Source: Bartonella apihabitans
GTDB taxonomy: Bacteria; Pseudomonadota; Alphaproteobacteria; Rhizobiales; Rhizobiaceae
Assembly (NCBI RefSeq): GCF_030758755.1
Contig: NZ_CP132387.1
Location: forward strand, 1,426,001-1,490,000
DNA: 64,000 nt
Reading direction: 5' to 3'
The first letter of the stretch is position 1. Each line of letters opens with the position of its first letter. The translations under genes and the position numbers were made by a program. This document shows, piece after piece, positions 33,369 to 45,795 of this stretch. The notes below the pieces were generated by a model that worked only from the letters and a program-made list of their open reading frames with translations, did not search any database and was not told the origin of the DNA.

Positions 33369-34778
33369 TTATTTTTTATCAAGATCTGCCAATTCATTCG
33401 GTAGAGCATAAGCCCATTGGGTAATATTGCCAGCCCCTAGGAACACAACATAATCACCGGGCTTTGCAATTTTTCTCACAATCGGGGCGATTTCCTTCGG
33501 ATCGGCAATATAACGCGCATCACGGTGGCCAGCAGTTTTGATCCGGTCAACCAGAGCTTTCGAGTTGACACCTTCAATCGGGTCTTCTCCGGCCGGATAA
33601 ACCGGAGCAACAAGAATAGTGTCGGCATCATTGAAGCAGGTTGCAAATTCGTCAAAAAGATTATGAAGGCGCGTATAACGATGCGGCTGGGCAATGGCAA
33701 TGACACGACCCTTTACACTCTCACGAGCAGCTTTGAGCACAGCTTTGATCTCGACCGGATGGTGTCCATAGTCATCGAAAATTTCCACACCATTCCAGCT
33801 ACCGGTATGGGTAAAGCGGCGTTTGACACCGCCAAAACCGGCTAATCCTTTGATAATGGCGTCATCTGAAACACCAAGTTCGTGAGCAACAGCAATGGCT
33901 GCGGTGGCGTTCAACACATTATGACGACCCGGCATTGGCAAAACCAGATTTTTCATCTCGATAACCGCGCCGGTTTTACGCGAACGGATGACAACATCGA
34001 AATGCGATTTCGGCCCTTCCATATGGTGGTTCAAAAAGCGCACATCTGCCTGCGGGTTGGAGCCGTAAGTGATGACGCGACGGTCATCAATGCGGCTCAC
34101 CAATGCTTGCACTTCCGGATGATCGAGACACATGACGCCAAAACCGTAAAAGGGGACATTCTCGACAAATTGCAAGTAAGCTTCGCGTTCAGCCTCGAAA
34201 GTACCGTAATGATCGAGATGTTCAGGATCAATATTGGTAACGACTGCAACATCAGCCGGAAGTTTCAAAAATGTACCGTCGCTCTCGTCGGCTTCGACCA
34301 CCATCCAGTCGCCTTCACCCATACGAGCATTGGTACCATAAGCGTTGACAATACCACCATTGATCACAGTCGGGTCCATATTACCGGCTTCAAGAAGCGT
34401 ACCAATCAGTGAAGTGGTTGTGGTTTTGCCATGCGTACCGCCAATGGCGACAGCCTGCTTGAAACGCATCAATTCGGCAAGCATTTCCGCCCGCCTTACA
34501 ATCGGCAAATGCCGTTCTTTGGCGGCAATATATTCCGGATTATTTTTATGAATAGCGGTTGAAACAACAACAACTTCCGCCTGCCCCAGATTATCGGCAC
34601 TGTGGCCGACATGAATTTTTATTCCGTGGGAACGCAAACGCTCGACATTGGCATTATCCGCCTGATCGGAACCTTGAACTTTATAGCCCAGATTATGGAG
34701 CACTTCGGCAATACCGCTCATGCCTATACCCCCAATTCCCACAAAGTGGATAAGGCCAATACTCAAGGGCATTTTCAT
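33369..34778 (-). CDS. murC: UDP-N-acetylmuramate--L-alanine ligase
   Basis: ATP-dependent ligase adding L-alanine to UDP-MurNAc in the cytoplasm. The 469-residue Mur ligase has the Rossmann start [19 protein letters not shown] loop [16 protein letters not shown], the carbamylated-lysine region and [11 protein letters not shown]. The C-terminal domain has [14 protein letters not shown] and [16 protein letters not shown], typical of MurC. Its start overlaps the murG stop by 4 bases. Confidence 0.97.
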   Translation of the reverse strand: MKMPLSIGLIHFVGIGGIGMSGIAEVLHNLGYKVQGSDQADNANVERLRSHGIKIHVGHSADNLGQAEVVVVSTAIHKNNPEYIAAKERHLPIVRRAEMLAELMRFKQAVAIGGTHGKTTTTSLIGTLLEAGNMDPTVINGGIVNAYGTNARMGEGDWMVVEADESDGTFLKLPADVAVVTNIDPEHLDHYGTFEAEREAYLQFVENVPFYGFGVMCLDHPEVQALVSRIDDRRVITYGSNPQADVRFLNHHMEGPKSHFDVVIRSRKTGAVIEMKNLVLPMPGRHNVLNATAAIAVAHELGVSDDAIIKGLAGFGGVKRRFTHTGSWNGVEIFDDYGHHPVEIKAVLKAARESVKGRVIAIAQPHRYTRLHNLFDEFATCFNDADTILVAPVYPAGEDPIEGVNSKALVDRIKTAGHRDARYIADPKEIAPIVRKIAKPGDYVVFLGAGNITQWAYALPNELADLDKK

Positions 34779-35899
34779 GAAGTTTCTCCTTCTTTAAATT
34801 CTTTTACTGTTTTGCCCGCAACCAATGCTTCTGCAAGATCTGCCAATTTTTTTGTGGCATCTCTATGACCTGCAGTTTTGGCAACTTTTGCCTGTGTAAT
34901 AAGAAGAGCGCTGTTTTTAGCAACCGCATCAATCATTTTTGCAAGCTCGTGACTATCCAGTTCTTTCTGCTGCATCACTTTCACGGCACCTGTTGCAGCG
35001 AGCCTCGCGGCATTGACCGATTGATCGTGATCAAGTGCGTAAGGATATGGAACAAGCAAAGCAGGTCTGCCGATTGCTGCAATTTCCGACACTGTAGAAG
35101 CGCCAGAGCGTGCAATGATAAAATGTGCATCGGCAATACGCTTCGGCATATCGTCGAAAAATTCTTTGACTTCGGCTTTGACCTGAAGATTCCGATAGGT
35201 TTCGATGAGTTCTTTATCGTCGCCCCTGACCTGCTGGACAATAGAGAGGCGTTTTTTAACATCATCGCCAAGTAGTTTTACCGCTGCAGGTACAATTTCA
35301 TTGAAAAATGACGCTCCCTGACTGCCACCGAAAATCAAAAGATTGAAAACATCAGTTCCATCAGACGGGCGGTAGGGTTGTTCCGAAGCTTCAATCACTG
35401 CATCGCGAACCGGATTACCGGTTACCACAATCTTGTCTTTATACGGTCCTTGATCTTCAAGAAAACCACCGGCAATGGCATCAACCCGTGCAGCCAAAGC
35501 TTTATTGGCGCGCCCCATCACCGCATTTTGCTCATGGATAAAAGCGCGCAAACCAATCGACTTTGCAGCATAAAGCGGTGGCAATGTGGGATAGCCGCCA
35601 AATCCTGCGACAAGAACGGGTCGCAATTTTTTAAATAGTCGCCGTGACGCGCGAACACCTTTCAAAAGCTGCCAGAGCGTTTTCGCCACTGCAAAAGGAT
35701 TTTTGCTTGTTATGGTCGCCGAGGGAATAACATGCACATGATCATCGTCAAATGTGCGCACAAATCGTCTTGCCCTGTCATCGGTGATCAAATGGACATC
35801 ATAACCCCGCCGGACAAGTTCACCTCTTAAAGCTTCGGCAGGAAAAAGATGGCCACCGGTGCCACCCGCAACCAGAACAATTATTTTTTTATCAGTCAT
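34775..35899 (-). CDS. murG: Undecaprenyl-diphospho-muramoylpentapeptide beta-N-acetylglucosaminyltransferase
   Basis: Inner-face GT28 glycosyltransferase converting lipid I to lipid II. The 374-residue protein carries the N-terminal [43 protein letters not shown] and the UDP-GlcNAc site [20 protein letters not shown]. One base separates it from ftsW, and it overlaps murC by 4 bases, so expression is tightly linked. Complete. Confidence 0.97.
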   Translation of the reverse strand: MTDKKIIVLVAGGTGGHLFPAEALRGELVRRGYDVHLITDDRARRFVRTFDDDHVHVIPSATITSKNPFAVAKTLWQLLKGVRASRRLFKKLRPVLVAGFGGYPTLPPLYAAKSIGLRAFIHEQNAVMGRANKALAARVDAIAGGFLEDQGPYKDKIVVTGNPVRDAVIEASEQPYRPSDGTDVFNLLIFGGSQGASFFNEIVPAAVKLLGDDVKKRLSIVQQVRGDDKELIETYRNLQVKAEVKEFFDDMPKRIADAHFIIARSGASTVSEIAAIGRPALLVPYPYALDHDQSVNAARLAATGAVKVMQQKELDSHELAKMIDAVAKNSALLITQAKVAKTAGHRDATKKLADLAEALVAGKTVKEFKEGETS

Positions 35900-35900
35900 C

Positions 35901-37045
35901 TCACACCGCTGGCATAATAGTCGGTAACGACGCGGAAAGCCTTGCTTCGGGGCGTCTGCGCGTCAAGCTCAACAGGATTCCCATGGAAATTGCAATGGCC
36001 ACCATAGACGAACCGCCATAAGAGATAAATGGCAAAGTCATGCCTTTCGGCGGCATAAGGTGCAGGTTCACTGCCATATTGATCATGGATTGGCAACCGA
36101 ACAGAATAGCCATGCCAGCAATGGCAAAGCGGGTAAAAGAATCCCGTTCGTTCATAGCTATTTTCATGGATCTGATAACGATGAAGGCAAAAAGTGCAAC
36201 AATAAGCAGGCAAAGAACAATGCCATATTCTTCTGCAGCAACCGAAAATACGAAATCGGTGTGACTGTCCGGAACAATCCGTTTAACTGTCCCCTCGCCC
36301 GGCCCTGACCGAACCAACCGCCATGCAAAATCGCTTCGCGGCCGACATCCACCTGAAACGTATCGCCTTCGCCGGTCAAGAACCCGTTGACGCGTTCCTG
36401 AACGTGGTGAACGAAAAGATAGGCGCCAAAACCGCCAACAATCGCAAGCCCGATGAAAAGAATGATGATAATAATCGGCACACCGGCAAGGAAGAACAGG
36501 CCGCCCCAAGTGGCGCTGATAAGCATTGTCTGCCCGATATCGGGTTCAAGCACCAGAAGGCAAGCACATGTTCCATAAAGAATAATGGCAAGCAAAAAGC
36601 CCGGAATACCGTTTTTCCTGGTCTGATCGGAAAAAAGCCATGCCGACATAACGACGAAAGCCGGTTTCATAAATTCGGATGCCTGAACGGATACACCAAG
36701 CACGGAAATCCACCGTCTCGATCCTTTGACTTCAGCCCCGAATAATAAGGTTGCGACCAATAGAACAAGCGTGACCAGCAATAGCAGTGCGCAAAACCGG
36801 CGAATATTGCGCGGGGTAAAGAAAGAAACAAAAATCATCGTAAAAAGTGCCGGAAAGCTGAAAATAATGTGCCAACGCACAAAATAGAAACTGTCGGCAA
36901 TACCGATTTTGCTTGCAACGGTGGGGCTTGCAGCAAAGGAAAGCATAATGCCAAGCCCCATTAACATGAGACAGGCTGCCAGAATTGGCCGGTCTATTGT
37001 CCACCACCAATTGGCTATCGGTTCACGGTCTGCACGAGAAACCAT
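35901..37045 (-). CDS. ftsW: Septal peptidoglycan polymerase FtsW, with one frameshift
   Basis: SEDS-family glycosyltransferase that polymerises lipid II at the septum with FtsI. The first frame (36164-37045) covers the early spans and ends in FQVDVGREAILHGGWFGQG. The second frame (35901 to about 36300) continues GPGEGTVKRIVPDSHTDFVF, AEEYG and PFISYGGSSMVAIAISMGIL. Adding one G at 36301-36305 (GGGCC on the coding strand) joins them into about 381 residues. FtsW is essential, so I treat the break as a sequencing error. A 181-base gap separates it from murD. Confidence 0.92.
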
Positions 37046-37226
37046 TTCAACCCCTTTGTCACTATCATCCAGTCAAGCACGACTTTTGCTCATTTGACCA
37101 TGGAAATTACGCCGAAAAGGATTCCGGTTGGTTAACGCCGACTAAACTTTTTAATTATCGGAGAAAAAAATGGCTTCAGCGTTCTTAAGCCGAAGCCATA
37201 AAATATAGGAGAAATAAATAAGGAGG

Positions 37227-38618
37227 TTATAACGCTTTTACAAAAGCTTTGAAAGCATCACCGCGAGCGCCGTAATTTTTGAACTGGTCATAGCTTGCAC
37301 AAGCAGGTGAAAGCAGAACGGCCACTTCTTCGGCTTTGTCTTTTCCTGCATCCTGATGGGCTTCCTGAACAGCTTTTTCCAGCGTTCCCGACATTGAAAT
37401 CGGAAATGCGCCATTAATAGTGCGGGCAAAATCTTCCGCAGCATCACCAATGAGATAGGCTTTGCGGATTTTTGGAAAATAATCTTTCAAAGCGGTGATG
37501 CCGCCTTCTTTTGCAAGACCACCGATAATCCAGTAAATATGATCAAAGGTGGCGAGTGCCGGTGCACTTGCCTCGGCATTGGTTGCCTTGCTATCGTCGA
37601 CATAAAGAGCATTGCCGATTTTTCTGACCTGCTGCATACGGTGCGGCAGCCCGACATAGGAGGCAAAAATACGCTGCAATTCAACCGGTTTTATTTTTAA
37701 AATGTCAAGAGTGGCGAGTGCCATTAACGCATTCTGGGCATTATGACTGCCGCGAAGCGAAGAAATTCCGGAAAGCGACAAACGTGCTTCCGCTTTGCCA
37801 TTCTCCACACTGAAAAGCTCGTCTTTGACAGCATAATATCCGCTCTTCAAAACCTTGTCTTTTGAAACGGGATAAACTTTATGATGGTCATGTAAAAGCT
37901 CTTCATAGATTTTTGTCGAGCTTTCGTCGTCAACGGCAACGAGTGCCGTTTTGGCGCCATTTACCAGCCGTTTCTTGATTTCGCAATAATGTTCAAATGT
38001 TCCGTGCCGGTCGATATGATCAGGCGAGATATTAAGAAGAATGCCGACAGTCGGGTTGATGGACGGGGTGAGATCAATTTGGAAAGACGAGCATTCGATC
38101 ACATAAAAACGATTTTTTTCAAACGGCTCGAGCGACAAAATAGCGGTACCGATATTGCCACCCATTTCCGACATTTTTCCGCTCTCGTTCAGAAGATGAT
38201 TGATGAGTGCGGTTGTGGTGGATTTGCCATTGGTGCCGGTAATTGCAATAAAGGGCATATCCGCGTCGGAAAGTTTATTGTGTTCGAGATAAGCATTGCG
38301 CTCGCGAATGAACAATTCGATGTCTCCGATAATTTCGACACCGGCGGCTTTTGCCAGTTTGACCGTCCAGTGCGGTTCCGGATTGGTGAGCGGCACACCG
38401 GGGGCAAGAACGAGAGCCGAGATTTTTGACCAATCGACATTATGAAGATCGCTCACCGGTATATTCTCGGCGCGGGTCCTTTCGACAGTCTCCATCTTGT
38501 CGTCCCATGCGAGAACGTCCGCACCACCGGCAAGAAGGGATTTTGCTGTCGCAACACCCGAACCACCAAGGCCGAAGAGTGCTACTTTTTTATTCTTGAA
38601 AGAATTGACTATAATCAT
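37227..38618 (-). CDS. murD: UDP-N-acetylmuramoylalanine--D-glutamate ligase
   Basis: Adds D-glutamate to UDP-MurNAc-L-Ala. The 463-residue Mur ligase begins VALFGLGGSGVATAKSLLAG, with ATP loop AITGTNGKSTTTALINHLL, NISPDHIDRHGTFEHYCEIK and the C-terminal DDSKATNAEASAPALATFD and SPACASYDQFKNYGARGDAF. These last two are typical MurD substrate-binding motifs. It lies 5 bases downstream of mraY. Confidence 0.97.
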   Translation of the reverse strand: MIIVNSFKNKKVALFGLGGSGVATAKSLLAGGADVLAWDDKMETVERTRAENIPVSDLHNVDWSKISALVLAPGVPLTNPEPHWTVKLAKAAGVEIIGDIELFIRERNAYLEHNKLSDADMPFIAITGTNGKSTTTALINHLLNESGKMSEMGGNIGTAILSLEPFEKNRFYVIECSSFQIDLTPSINPTVGILLNISPDHIDRHGTFEHYCEIKKRLVNGAKTALVAVDDESSTKIYEELLHDHHKVYPVSKDKVLKSGYYAVKDELFSVENGKAEARLSLSGISSLRGSHNAQNALMALATLDILKIKPVELQRIFASYVGLPHRMQQVRKIGNALYVDDSKATNAEASAPALATFDHIYWIIGGLAKEGGITALKDYFPKIRKAYLIGDAAEDFARTINGAFPISMSGTLEKAVQEAHQDAGKDKAEEVAVLLSPACASYDQFKNYGARGDAFKAFVKAL

Positions 38619-38623
38619 TTTGC

Positions 38624-39695
38624 TTATCTTAATTTAAGAGTTGAAAGACCGATCAGGGCAAGCACAATCGAGATAATCCAGAAGCGTATAACGACCTGAC
38701 TTTCTGTCCAGCCTTTTTTCTCGAAATGATGATGGATTGGTGCCATGAGGAAAACGCGTTTTCCTGTCAATTTGAACCAGAAAACCTGAATAATGACGGA
38801 GAGTGCTTCCATAACGAAGAGCCCGCCAATGACAGCAAGAACGATTTCATGTTTTGTTGCAACCGCAACAGCACCCAACATTCCACCAAGTGCAAGCGAA
38901 CCGGTGTCGCCCATAAAAATTGCGGCAGGCGGCGCATTAAACCACAAAAAGCCAAGCCCCGCCCCGACAACTGCACCGAGAAGCACTGTCAGTTCGCCTG
39001 AACCCGCGACATAGTGAATTTGCAGGTAATCGGCAAAATTGATATTACCCGACAAATAGGCAATGAGTGCAAATGACGAAGCGGCAACCATGACCGGAAC
39101 AATGGCAAGGCCGTCAAGACCATCAGTGAAGTTGACCGCGTTACCGGATCCAACCATAACAAATGCCGCAAAGGGAATAAAAAACCAGCCCAGATTGAGC
39201 AAATAATCTTTCACAAAAGGAAGTGCGAGACCCGTTGATTCGCTATGCATAATGATGCCGGAGGCGACAATGGCAATGATAAATTCCAATGTCAGACGAG
39301 CCTTTCCGGAAAAGCCTTTTTCGCTTTGTTTGGTGACTTTGAGATAATCGTCATAAAAGCCGATTGCGCCGAAGGCCAACATCACGAAAAGCACAACCCA
39401 AAAATAGATATTGGAAAGATTGCACCATAAAAGAGCGGAAACCACCGTACCGCTTAAAATCATCAAACCGCCCATTGTCGGCGTACCGGCTTTTTTGAAG
39501 TGGGTTTGCGGACCGTCGGCACGGATTGGCTGGCCTTTGCCCTGACGCACTTTCAACGAGGCGATAATGCTTGGTTCCGAACAGAAAAACGATCAGTCCC
39601 GACGTGAGCAAAGCCGCACCGGTGCGGAACGTGATATAGCGGAACACCCCGACACCGGGCAGAATATCGGTCAGTGATGAAAAATACATCAACAT
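38624..39695 (-). CDS. mraY: Phospho-N-acetylmuramoyl-pentapeptide transferase, with one frameshift
   Basis: Integral membrane enzyme forming lipid I from UDP-MurNAc-pentapeptide and undecaprenyl phosphate. The N-terminal piece (39695 to about 39577) gives [18 protein letters not shown] and VFLFG. The main frame continues [39 protein letters not shown] (catalytic Asp pair), [10 protein letters not shown] and [12 protein letters not shown]. About 356 residues result when one extra base near 39571-39577 (GGAACC, normally GGACC in FGP) is removed. MraY is essential, so a real loss is unlikely. Confidence 0.92.
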
Positions 39696-39717
39696 GGAAG
39701 CTTGGCCTTTTTAACTT

Positions 39718-41136
39718 TCAATCGGCTTTCTTATAACGTTCGAGCAAAGCCGATACAACACGCGAAGAGCGAATGGAATTGGATGATTTGACCATGATGA
39801 CATCACCATCATGTATGTCTTTGAGAATGAGGGGGATAATCTCTTCGACATTTTCTTTCAAATAAACTTTGAGCTTTTTTGAAAGCTCCTGTTTCAAAGG
39901 TTCGATTTCGTGTCCAATGAGATAAACCGGATTGGCACCCGAGGCAAAAACCGGTTCGGCAAGTTCGCGGTGAAGTTTTTCGCTATATTTGCCAAGTTCG
40001 AGCATATCGCCAAGCACAGCAATGTGCCGCCCGCGTGCGCCGGTTTTGGCTTGTTTCAAAAGCTCCAGACTTGCCCGCATGGAAGCCGGATTGGCATTAT
40101 AGCTTTCATCAATCAGCGTGAATGTCCCGCCCGATGGCAATTCCAGATGATAACGTGCGCCGCGCCCGTTTTCGGCGCTAAACGTTGCCATTGCCATGAC
40201 AATATGAGCCATATCGGTACCAACACAATCACACGCACCAAGCACAGCCAGACAATCCTGCACAATATGGCGACCGGGTGCTGCAACCTTCACCATGGCT
40301 TCATTATCGCCAATCTTCACACTCATACTTGAACAGTCGGCCAACATATGGAGTTTTTCCAAACGGTAATCGGCACCTTTTGCTTCGCCGAAACTCAAGA
40401 TATTTTTAATCCCGCAGGCCTTCGCTTTATCGGAAAGGAAATGGAAGAAATCATCATCGGCATTAAGAAGAGCTGTCCCGCCTTTTTCGACACCTTCGAA
40501 AATTTCCGCTTTCGCTGTGGCAATTTCCTCAACACTCGAGAAAAAGCCGAGATGCACTGCCGCAACCTTGGTAATAATGGCTATATGCGGCCGCACCATT
40601 TTTACCAATGGGCGGATTTCACCCGAATGGTTCATGCCGATTTCAAACACACCATAATCTGTATCGACAGGCATGCGGGCAAGGGTTAGAGGTACCCCCC
40701 ATTGATTATTGAAGGAGGCCGGATTGGCATGTACTTTTCCAACAGCTTCAAGACAATGGCGCAGTGCTTCCTTCGTGGTGGTTTTTCCGACAGATCCGGT
40801 TACAGCAATAATTTTTGCGCCTGATCTTGCCCTTGCCGCTATTGCAAGCTCGTCCAATGCCTTCAATGCATCATCAACGGCTATCATCGGCACGCCGAGT
40901 TTTTGAAGATCTGCTTTGTGATCTTTTTCGATAATCAACAAGCCTGCTCCGGCCTCGGCAGCTTTCGCCGCAAAATCATGGCCATCAAGCTTTTCGCCCT
41001 TGATACAGAAAAAGATTTCGTTAGGCTTTACGGTGCGGCTATCAATCGAAACGCCCGATAATTCATCCGGCAAATTGCCGATCACCTCACCATCAATTGC
41101 TTTTTCAAGCTCGGCTTTCGTCCATAATGGCTTCAT
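39718..41136 (-). CDS. murF: UDP-N-acetylmuramoyl-tripeptide--D-alanyl-D-alanine ligase
   Basis: Adds D-Ala-D-Ala (from DdlB) to complete the stem peptide. The 472-residue protein has [19 protein letters not shown] at the N-terminus, ATP loop [36 protein letters not shown] and [19 protein letters not shown], a MurF hallmark. It overlaps the murE stop by 4 bases. Complete. Confidence 0.96.
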   Translation of the reverse strand: MKPLWTKAELEKAIDGEVIGNLPDELSGVSIDSRTVKPNEIFFCIKGEKLDGHDFAAKAAEAGAGLLIIEKDHKADLQKLGVPMIAVDDALKALDELAIAARARSGAKIIAVTGSVGKTTTKEALRHCLEAVGKVHANPASFNNQWGVPLTLARMPVDTDYGVFEIGMNHSGEIRPLVKMVRPHIAIITKVAAVHLGFFSSVEEIATAKAEIFEGVEKGGTALLNADDDFFHFLSDKAKACGIKNILSFGEAKGADYRLEKLHMLADCSSMSVKIGDNEAMVKVAAPGRHIVQDCLAVLGACDCVGTDMAHIVMAMATFSAENGRGARYHLELPSGGTFTLIDESYNANPASMRASLELLKQAKTGARGRHIAVLGDMLELGKYSEKLHRELAEPVFASGANPVYLIGHEIEPLKQELSKKLKVYLKENVEEIIPLILKDIHDGDVIMVKSSNSIRSSRVVSALLERYKKAD

Positions 41137-42584
41137 TTATGCTGTCCTTCCAAGGCCTCCGTTATTTCCTGATGGTCAGAAAACGGGTGGACTTCGGTTC
41201 CGATAATCTGCCCTTTTTCATGCCCTTTTCCGGCAACAACCAATGTATCGCCGCTTTTGAGCAGTGAAATGGCATAACGGATTGCTTCTCTTCTATCCCC
41301 GATCTCTTTGGCGCCGCTTGCCGCAGCCATAATTTCTTTGCGGATTTCGGCAGCATTTTCAGTTCGCGGGTTATCATCTGTCACAATAACAATATCGGCA
41401 TATTTGGTAGCGATTTTCCCCATGATCGGGCGTTTCCCCTTGTCACGGTCACCGCCGCAGCCGAACACCACAACCACTCTTCCGGTGGTGAATGCTTTGA
41501 CAGCAAGCAAAACCTGTTCCAGCGCTTCCGGTTTATGAGCGTAATCGACATAGATTGCCGCTTTGTCTTTTGTTGTTCCAACAAGTTCAAGGCGCCCCGG
41601 TGCTCCCTGCAACCGTTCAAGTGCACGGAATACTGCTGCAGCCGAAACACCGGTTGCAAGCGTGAGACCGGCTGCAACAAGCGCGTTGGAAACCTGAAAG
41701 TCGCCGGCAAGCGGTAGCGTGAACTCGAAAACTTCATTATCGACAACGCAATCAACAAATTGGCGCGAGCGTTGGTGCTCGATATGGCGCAATTTGATAA
41801 AATCACCCTTGCGTCCGACTGTTAAAACCCGACGTTTTGAACGTTTGACATGTTCGATTGCCGCTTCCGAAAACTTGTCATCGGCAAAAATAACGGCTGG
41901 CGCATCTTTGGGCAAAAGCGTGTCGAAGAGACGCATTTTTGCCCTGAAATAATCTTCGACAGTGGGATGATAATCCATATGGTCACGCCCGAGATTGGTA
42001 AAAGCTGCGGCAGCAAGATGGACACCATCAAGACGGCGCTGATCTATACCGTGGGAGGAAGCTTCCATGGCAACATGGGTCACACCTTCATCCACCAATT
42101 CGGCCAATATCTGTTGTAACCTCACCGGATCCGGCGTGGTCAAAGAACCATATTCATTTTTCGTTGGCGTAATTACGCCGATTGTTCCAATTGTCGCGGC
42201 AGCAAAACCGGCATCTTTCCATATCTGACGCGTAAATGAAGCTACAGATGTTTTGCCACTTGTACCGGTAACAGCCACAACCGTCTCGGGTTGTTTTCCG
42301 AAGAAACGTGCTGCAATGAGTGCCAATTGATGACGTGCATCCGCTACACGTAAAATTGGAACATTGCCGTTAGTCAATTTGAAATCATGGTCGGTGAGTA
42401 TTGCAACGGCGCCCCGTTTTGCTGCGTCTTCCGCATAAACGCCGCCATCGCCTTTATTCCCTTTGAGAGCGACAAAGAGAAAACCGGGCAAAACTTTTCT
42501 GGAATCGGCGGTCACGCCCTTAATTTCAACGGACGGCACTATTGTTTTCTGGTGAACACCGCTTATCAGTTGATCAAGTTTCAT
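41133..42584 (-). CDS. murE: UDP-N-acetylmuramoyl-L-alanyl-D-glutamate--2,6-diaminopimelate ligase
   Basis: Adds the third stem residue. The 483-residue protein shows [22 protein letters not shown] loop [33 protein letters not shown] and the meso-diaminopimelate specificity motif [17 protein letters not shown] (DNPR). Peptidoglycan here is therefore of the meso-DAP type, as expected in Gram-negative bacteria. It starts 18 bases after ftsI and overlaps murF by 4 bases. Confidence 0.97.
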   Translation of the reverse strand: MKLDQLISGVHQKTIVPSVEIKGVTADSRKVLPGFLFVALKGNKGDGGVYAEDAAKRGAVAILTDHDFKLTNGNVPILRVADARHQLALIAARFFGKQPETVVAVTGTSGKTSVASFTRQIWKDAGFAAATIGTIGVITPTKNEYGSLTTPDPVRLQQILAELVDEGVTHVAMEASSHGIDQRRLDGVHLAAAAFTNLGRDHMDYHPTVEDYFRAKMRLFDTLLPKDAPAVIFADDKFSEAAIEHVKRSKRRVLTVGRKGDFIKLRHIEHQRSRQFVDCVVDNEVFEFTLPLAGDFQVSNALVAAGLTLATGVSAAAVFRALERLQGAPGRLELVGTTKDKAAIYVDYAHKPEALEQVLLAVKAFTTGRVVVVFGCGGDRDKGKRPIMGKIATKYADIVIVTDDNPRTENAAEIRKEIMAAASGAKEIGDRREAIRYAISLLKSGDTLVVAGKGHEKGQIIGTEVHPFSDHQEITEALEGQHK

Positions 42585-42602
42585 GCGTTATCCCCTTTTC
42601 CA

Positions 42603-44354
42603 CTAGTCATTAAACGACGTTTCAGGCAATTTTTGATTGCCGGAAGACGCAAGTACAGGAGCATATTCTTCTTTAAAGTCCGGTCTTACGCCCAAAAACG
42701 TTGCTGACCTGCGAATAATTTCTGCGACCATCGGAGCCGCGTTAAAACCCGCTGTAGCCCCGAATTTTCCTTCTTCTGCCTTGGGTTCGTCAATAATTGT
42801 CAAAACAACATATTGCGGGTCATCAATCGGGAATGACGCAAGAAAAGCATTAAACCGTTTGTTTTTCGAATATTTGCCATTTTCGACTTTTTCGGCAGTA
42901 CCGGTTTTTCCGCCAACGCGATAACCTTCAACCTTGGCTCTGCGCCCAGAACCGATATCTCCATTCAATTTATAAAGATAACGCATATCGCGGCTCGTTT
43001 CCGGTGCAACAACTTGTTTGGAATGTTCTTCTGCTTCTTCGGCCGTGCGTTTCAAAAATGTCGGTTCGATGAGCCTGCCACCATTCATCAAAGCACTGGC
43101 ACCGACTGCCGTTTGCAATGGCGTTGTCATCATACCATGGCCGAACGCAATGGTCATGGAATTGACGGTCTTCCAGCGCCTCGGCTCGACCGGACGGGCA
43201 ACTTCCGGAAGTTCTGTCGTCATACGGTCAAGAAGTCCCATTCTTTTTAAAAATTCGCGGTGCCCGTCAATGCCGATTGTCAGCGCTTCTTTTGCCGAAC
43301 CTATGTTGGAAGAAAAGATGAAAATTTCCCATGCTGTCAACGGGCGATATTTGCCGTGGAAGTCACGGATGAAATGTCCGCGTCCTGCGGCGAGCGGCTT
43401 TGACGCGTCAATCACGCTATTCAACTGGAATTTTCCCGAATCAAGCGCCATTGCGGTGGTAAAACTTTTAATCGTTGACCCCATTTCGAAAGTACCGGCT
43501 GTCATCCGGTTAAGGCGATCTTTCTTAAGTGCATCGACCGGATTATTGGGATCAAAATCGGGCATGGAAGCCATGGCAAGCACTTCACCGGTGTGAATAT
43601 TGATAACCACCGCACCGGCGGCAATTGCCTGATATCTTTGCATGGCGTCTGCCAATACATCACGCATAATGGCCTGAACACGAATATCGATTGAAAGTTT
43701 TACCGGTTCAAGTGACGTTTCGTCAGCAAGGCCTGCCGCACGCAAATCGCTTAAACCCGCATTGTCGATATATTTTTCCATTCCCGCCGTACCCTGATTG
43801 TCGACATTGACCATGCCGAGAATATGGGAAGCGGTTGGCCCACCCGGATAGAAGCGGCGCACTTCTGTGCGAAAACCGACGCCCGGAATACCAAGCGCCA
43901 TAATCTGCTCTTTCTGGCTTGGAGTGAGCCCGCGCTGAATCCACGCAAAACCGGTTTTCTTTTTAAGTTTTTTATAGGTTTCCTGCCAATCAAGATTGGG
44001 TAGAACCGTTGAAATCAATTCGATTGTTTCATCCACATCAATGATGCGACGCGGTTCGGCAAAAAGCGAATAGGTTTTCAAATCGGTTGCAAGAAGCCGC
44101 CCGTTACGATCAAGAATATCGGGACGGGCTGCCGATTGCTCGACCGCAGGGCCGGATGCTTCTTCAATCTCGCCGCCTTTGATACCAAAATAGATAAGTC
44201 GGGCAAAAATCACCGCATAAACGCACAGGAAACAGCTCACCACCACCATGAGGCGGCGGCGGGTTCTGCGTGAACGATATTCGGCCTTTTGCAACTCTTC
44301 ATAACGATTGAGAGGTGCCTTTGGTTTACGCTTCAAAAAAGGAATAAACTTCAT
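42603..44354 (-). CDS. ftsI: Septal peptidoglycan transpeptidase FtsI (PBP3)
   Basis: Class B penicillin-binding protein that cross-links septal peptidoglycan with FtsW. The 583-residue protein has a short basic cytoplasmic start, one membrane anchor (residues about 35-58), a pedestal domain starting ARPDILDRNGRLLATDL, and the transpeptidase domain. Active-site motifs are MGSTIKSF (SxxK), SSNIGSA (SxN) and GGKTGTAEKV (KTG). The start overlaps the ftsL stop by 4 bases. Complete. Confidence 0.96.
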   Translation of the reverse strand: MKFIPFLKRKPKAPLNRYEELQKAEYRSRRTRRRLMVVVSCFLCVYAVIFARLIYFGIKGGEIEEASGPAVEQSAARPDILDRNGRLLATDLKTYSLFAEPRRIIDVDETIELISTVLPNLDWQETYKKLKKKTGFAWIQRGLTPSQKEQIMALGIPGVGFRTEVRRFYPGGPTASHILGMVNVDNQGTAGMEKYIDNAGLSDLRAAGLADETSLEPVKLSIDIRVQAIMRDVLADAMQRYQAIAAGAVVINIHTGEVLAMASMPDFDPNNPVDALKKDRLNRMTAGTFEMGSTIKSFTTAMALDSGKFQLNSVIDASKPLAAGRGHFIRDFHGKYRPLTAWEIFIFSSNIGSAKEALTIGIDGHREFLKRMGLLDRMTTELPEVARPVEPRRWKTVNSMTIAFGHGMMTTPLQTAVGASALMNGGRLIEPTFLKRTAEEAEEHSKQVVAPETSRDMRYLYKLNGDIGSGRRAKVEGYRVGGKTGTAEKVENGKYSKNKRFNAFLASFPIDDPQYVVLTIIDEPKAEEGKFGATAGFNAAPMVAEIIRRSATFLGVRPDFKEEYAPVLASSGNQKLPETSFND

Positions 44355-44758
44355 GGCCGGACGCTTCCTGTTGCGATATTGTCGATATTCGCGTTGCCAT
44401 TGCGGGCAAGTAGCGAATTCTTTTCTTCAAGCTCGTCATCCTTGATGAGATTTTCGATCTGGTCGGGCAGACGTTCCGGTATATCCTGCAATTTGATAAT
44501 CTGGCGGGCGTCGGTTACCTGCAATCCGAGTTGGTCCTGATAACGGGTGACCAATACCTGCATACGTTCCGGTTCGATCATCATTGCCCATTCGGCATGC
44601 AAGAGATTGATGGTATTTTTTTCCGCAACAATTTGTCGTTCGATACGCTGGACTTCGCCAATACGTTTCAGTGCATCGTACTTCACCTTATAGGTGATAC
44701 CGGCTGCACAAATCATAATGGCCACCAAAATCATATCAAATGTACGAAAAACTGTCAT
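44351..44758 (-). CDS. ftsL: Cell division protein FtsL
   Basis: Small bitopic divisome protein that forms a coiled coil with FtsB and activates FtsWI. The 135 residues comprise a short N-terminus, a membrane segment ([17 protein letters not shown]) and a heptad-like periplasmic helix (residues about 35-70). [17 protein letters not shown] then follows, the pattern seen in alphaproteobacterial FtsL. Sequence conservation is low in this family; the call rests on topology and its fixed place between rsmH and ftsI, overlapping both by 4 bases. Confidence 0.9.
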   Translation of the reverse strand: MTVFRTFDMILVAIMICAAGITYKVKYDALKRIGEVQRIERQIVAEKNTINLLHAEWAMMIEPERMQVLVTRYQDQLGLQVTDARQIIKLQDIPERLPDQIENLIKDDELEEKNSLLARNGNANIDNIATGSVRP

Positions 44759-45768
44759 TTTCTATTACCATCATTTCGGGCATCAAATCGGGCTAGTTCA
44801 GGAAGACCGAATATTGATTTATCAAGAGGTGCTATGTCGGCATCCGTGCGAATACCGAAGCGGAAACGCGCAGAGCGTGAACGGGGATTGGCTTCAAGCT
44901 CCGCTTCATCTGCGGTAATTCCGCTTTTAACTTTAAGGGTGAATGTCGGCTTTTCTGTTTCTTGAACCGGCAGATAGCGCGATTGCGCGGCAGCTTTTGA
45001 CCGGAGAGCAAAAAACTTTTTGACCATGCGGTCTTCAAGTGAATGGAAGGTTACAACACCAAGCCGCCCGCCGGGTTTCAAAACCGCTTCGCCAGCTTCA
45101 AGCGCTTTGGCCAATTCCTGAAGCTCGTCATTAACGTAAATGCGCAAGGCCTGAAAAATTCTTGTTGCCGGATGGATATGATCGCCGGGTTTGCGCCCGA
45201 CCAATGTTTCGACAGCGTCTGCAAGGTCGGAGGTGCGTAAAAACGGTTTTTTCTCGCGCCTCTCAACAATCATCCTGGCAATACGTGCCGCATGGCGCTC
45301 TTCGCCGAGAAGACCGAAAATGCGCGTAAGGTCATTCACCTTCATGGTGTTCACAACATCGGCTGCACTGAAACCTTTTTCCGACATACGCATGTCAAGC
45401 GGCCCGTCTTTCTGGAACGAGAAACCGCGCTCTGGCTCATCAATCTGCATGGAGGAAACGCCAATGTCGAGAATAACACCGTCGACTTTATCATCTGTCA
45501 CGTTGCCAAGATTGGAAAATTCTGTATGAACTAGCTTCAATCGTGGGCGATATTCTTCAACCAGAGCCTCGCCGTCACGGATTGCTTCCGGATCGCGATC
45601 AAGTGCAATGACATTGGCACCTTTATCTAGCAGTGCACGCGAATAGCCACCTGCACCAAAGGTACCGTCGATAATTGTTTTACCGGCGCAAGCATCCATT
45701 CCCGCAAGAACAGGTGCGAGTAAAACAGGGATATGACGTTTAAAATCGGTATCCTTAACAGTTGGCAT
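44755..45768 (-). CDS. rsmH: 16S rRNA (cytosine(1402)-N(4))-methyltransferase
   Basis: Methylates C1402 in the ribosomal decoding centre using AdoMet. The 337-residue protein begins [13 protein letters not shown] and shows [16 protein letters not shown] (AdoMet loop), [29 protein letters not shown] and [13 protein letters not shown] near the C-terminus. It heads the division cluster. No mraZ lies upstream, although mraZ-rsmH is the usual arrangement; mntH and its terminator are there instead. Confidence 0.97.
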   Translation of the reverse strand: MPTVKDTDFKRHIPVLLAPVLAGMDACAGKTIIDGTFGAGGYSRALLDKGANVIALDRDPEAIRDGEALVEEYRPRLKLVHTEFSNLGNVTDDKVDGVILDIGVSSMQIDEPERGFSFQKDGPLDMRMSEKGFSAADVVNTMKVNDLTRIFGLLGEERHAARIARMIVERREKKPFLRTSDLADAVETLVGRKPGDHIHPATRIFQALRIYVNDELQELAKALEAGEAVLKPGGRLGVVTFHSLEDRMVKKFFALRSKAAAQSRYLPVQETEKPTFTLKVKSGITADEAELEANPRSRSARFRFGIRTDADIAPLDKSIFGLPELARFDARNDGNRK

Positions 45769-45795
45769 CGTTATCTTTTAACAGCACGTTTAAAA